NCBI GenBank assembly: GCA_004193285.1
Contig: SECP01000043.1
Span: 1-64,000, forward strand
Reading direction: 5' to 3'
Origin: Myxococcales bacterium
Lineage (GTDB): Bacteria; Myxococcota_A; Polyangia; Polyangiales; Polyangiaceae
DNA length: 64,000 bases
Part shown: piece after piece, positions 63,739 through 64,000 of the stretch
Layout of the letters: every line of letters begins with the position of its first letter
Position numbering within the stretch: the stretch's first letter is position 1
Notes under the pieces: model-generated
The model's database searches: none
Seen by the model: only the letters and a program-made list of their open reading frames with translations
What the model was told of the DNA's origin: nothing
Position numbers and translations under genes: made by a program

Positions 63739-64000
63739 TCAGTGCGCGTAGTCGGGAATCAACAGATCGTTCGACGGCGCGCCTAGCTTCGTCGACGGCT
63801 TCCGGGGCGGGGCTTTGGGGCGCGAGCTCGCGACGCGAGGGCTCGCCCCGCCCGGCGCAGCAAGAGCTGGCGATCCGGAGAGGTCTTGCCCGACGGAAGT
63901 GCTCGCGGCGGCTGGCGGAGACGGCGATGGTATCCACGAAGGCCTCGGCGCGGGTTGGGCGGACAGCGGAGCGCCGGAGGCGGGAAGCGCAGCGGCGACG
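63739..64000 (-). CDS. C-terminal end of a protein extending past the window
   Basis: The minus-strand frame is open from the window edge to a TGA at 63739-63741 for about 86 codons. It is rich in Pro, Ala, Ser and Arg and ends with a compact tail, STKLGAPSNDLLIPDYAH. The tail and the lack of any stop suggest a real C-terminus after a disordered linker, common in myxobacterial regulatory proteins, but no domain can be named. No start lies within the window. Confidence 0.5.
   Translation of the reverse strand, partial: VAAALPASGAPLSAQPAPRPSWIPSPSPPAAASTSVGQDLSGSPALAAPGGASPRVASSRPKAPPRKPSTKLGAPSNDLLIPDYAH

Noticed and set aside
63398-63937. 179-aa minus-strand ORF at the right edge
   Set aside because: It is antisense to the GH5 gene over most of its length, and the neighbouring minus-strand frame ending at 63739 is the better candidate.

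Overview
The window is chromosomal DNA from a high-GC, predatory-type delta-proteobacterium, most likely a myxobacterium of the Polyangiales (Sorangium-like). The evidence is strong G/C bias at third codon positions, many lipoproteins with long Gly/Ser/Ala linkers just after the lipobox, a PEGA-domain protein, a MYXO-CTERM-like sorting tail, duplicated secreted trypsin-like proteases and plant-polymer hydrolases (GH74, GH5). Genus assignment is inference. No tRNA, rRNA, integrase, transposase or CRISPR array was recognised.

Left arm (1-23.5 kb). This part holds a truncated GH74 copy, a PEGA membrane protein, a PLP-dependent alpha-oxoamine-synthase-type enzyme, a hybrid histidine kinase, an intact GH74 lipoprotein, a fused phospholipase-C-like/beta-barrel ORF, a large trypsin-like protease with four Cys-rich repeats and a CBM2, a small membrane protein, a VOC protein, a propeller-like lipoprotein, a second trypsin-like protease, a repeat-rich non-coding kilobase, an alpha/beta-hydrolase lipoprotein, an NmrA-like reductase coupled to a VOC-like protein, AMP nucleosidase (amn) and a class-C beta-lactamase-like lipoprotein.

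Centre (23.8-51.1 kb, all minus strand). This is one compact operon encoding an extracellular contractile injection system (eCIS; Afp/PVC-like). Reading from its promoter side (right to left) it encodes a PAAR-like DUF4280 protein, sheath, tube, a gp26-like Zn protein, a disordered protein, the Pvc16-like cap (DUF4255), an AAA+ ATPase, a small protein, a CIS tube/LysM adaptor pair, hub, spike, gp25, two large baseplate-J-like proteins, a tail-protein-I/beta-helix fusion and a DUF6519 protein. It then continues into cargo-like genes: a Mur ligase without its N-terminal domain, a 52-aa protein, a DUF4157 effector with a toxin-like tail, a 178-aa protein, a lipoprotein and a second DUF4157 protein with a lysozyme/transglycosylase-like C-terminus. 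Many of the genes overlap by 4 bp, so strong translational coupling is expected.

Flank (51.1-55.3 kb, plus strand). A third DUF4157 protein with a probable C-terminal nuclease toxin is transcribed divergently and is followed 8 bp later by a probable immunity gene. These two genes look less GC-rich than the operon.

Right arm (55.7-64 kb). This part holds a TetR regulator, a frameshifted cyclopropane-synthase-like methyltransferase, an RCC1-like lipoprotein, a vestige of a third trypsin-like protease, a LysM/M15-like peptidoglycan protein, a small lipoprotein, a GH5 cellulase lipoprotein and the C-terminus of a gene leaving the window.

The most novel aspect is the eCIS with a muramidase-like cargo next to a translationally coupled lipoprotein that looks like an immunity factor. 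This points to an antibacterial rather than anti-eukaryotic injection system, with an embedded peptidoglycan-ligase homologue of unknown role.
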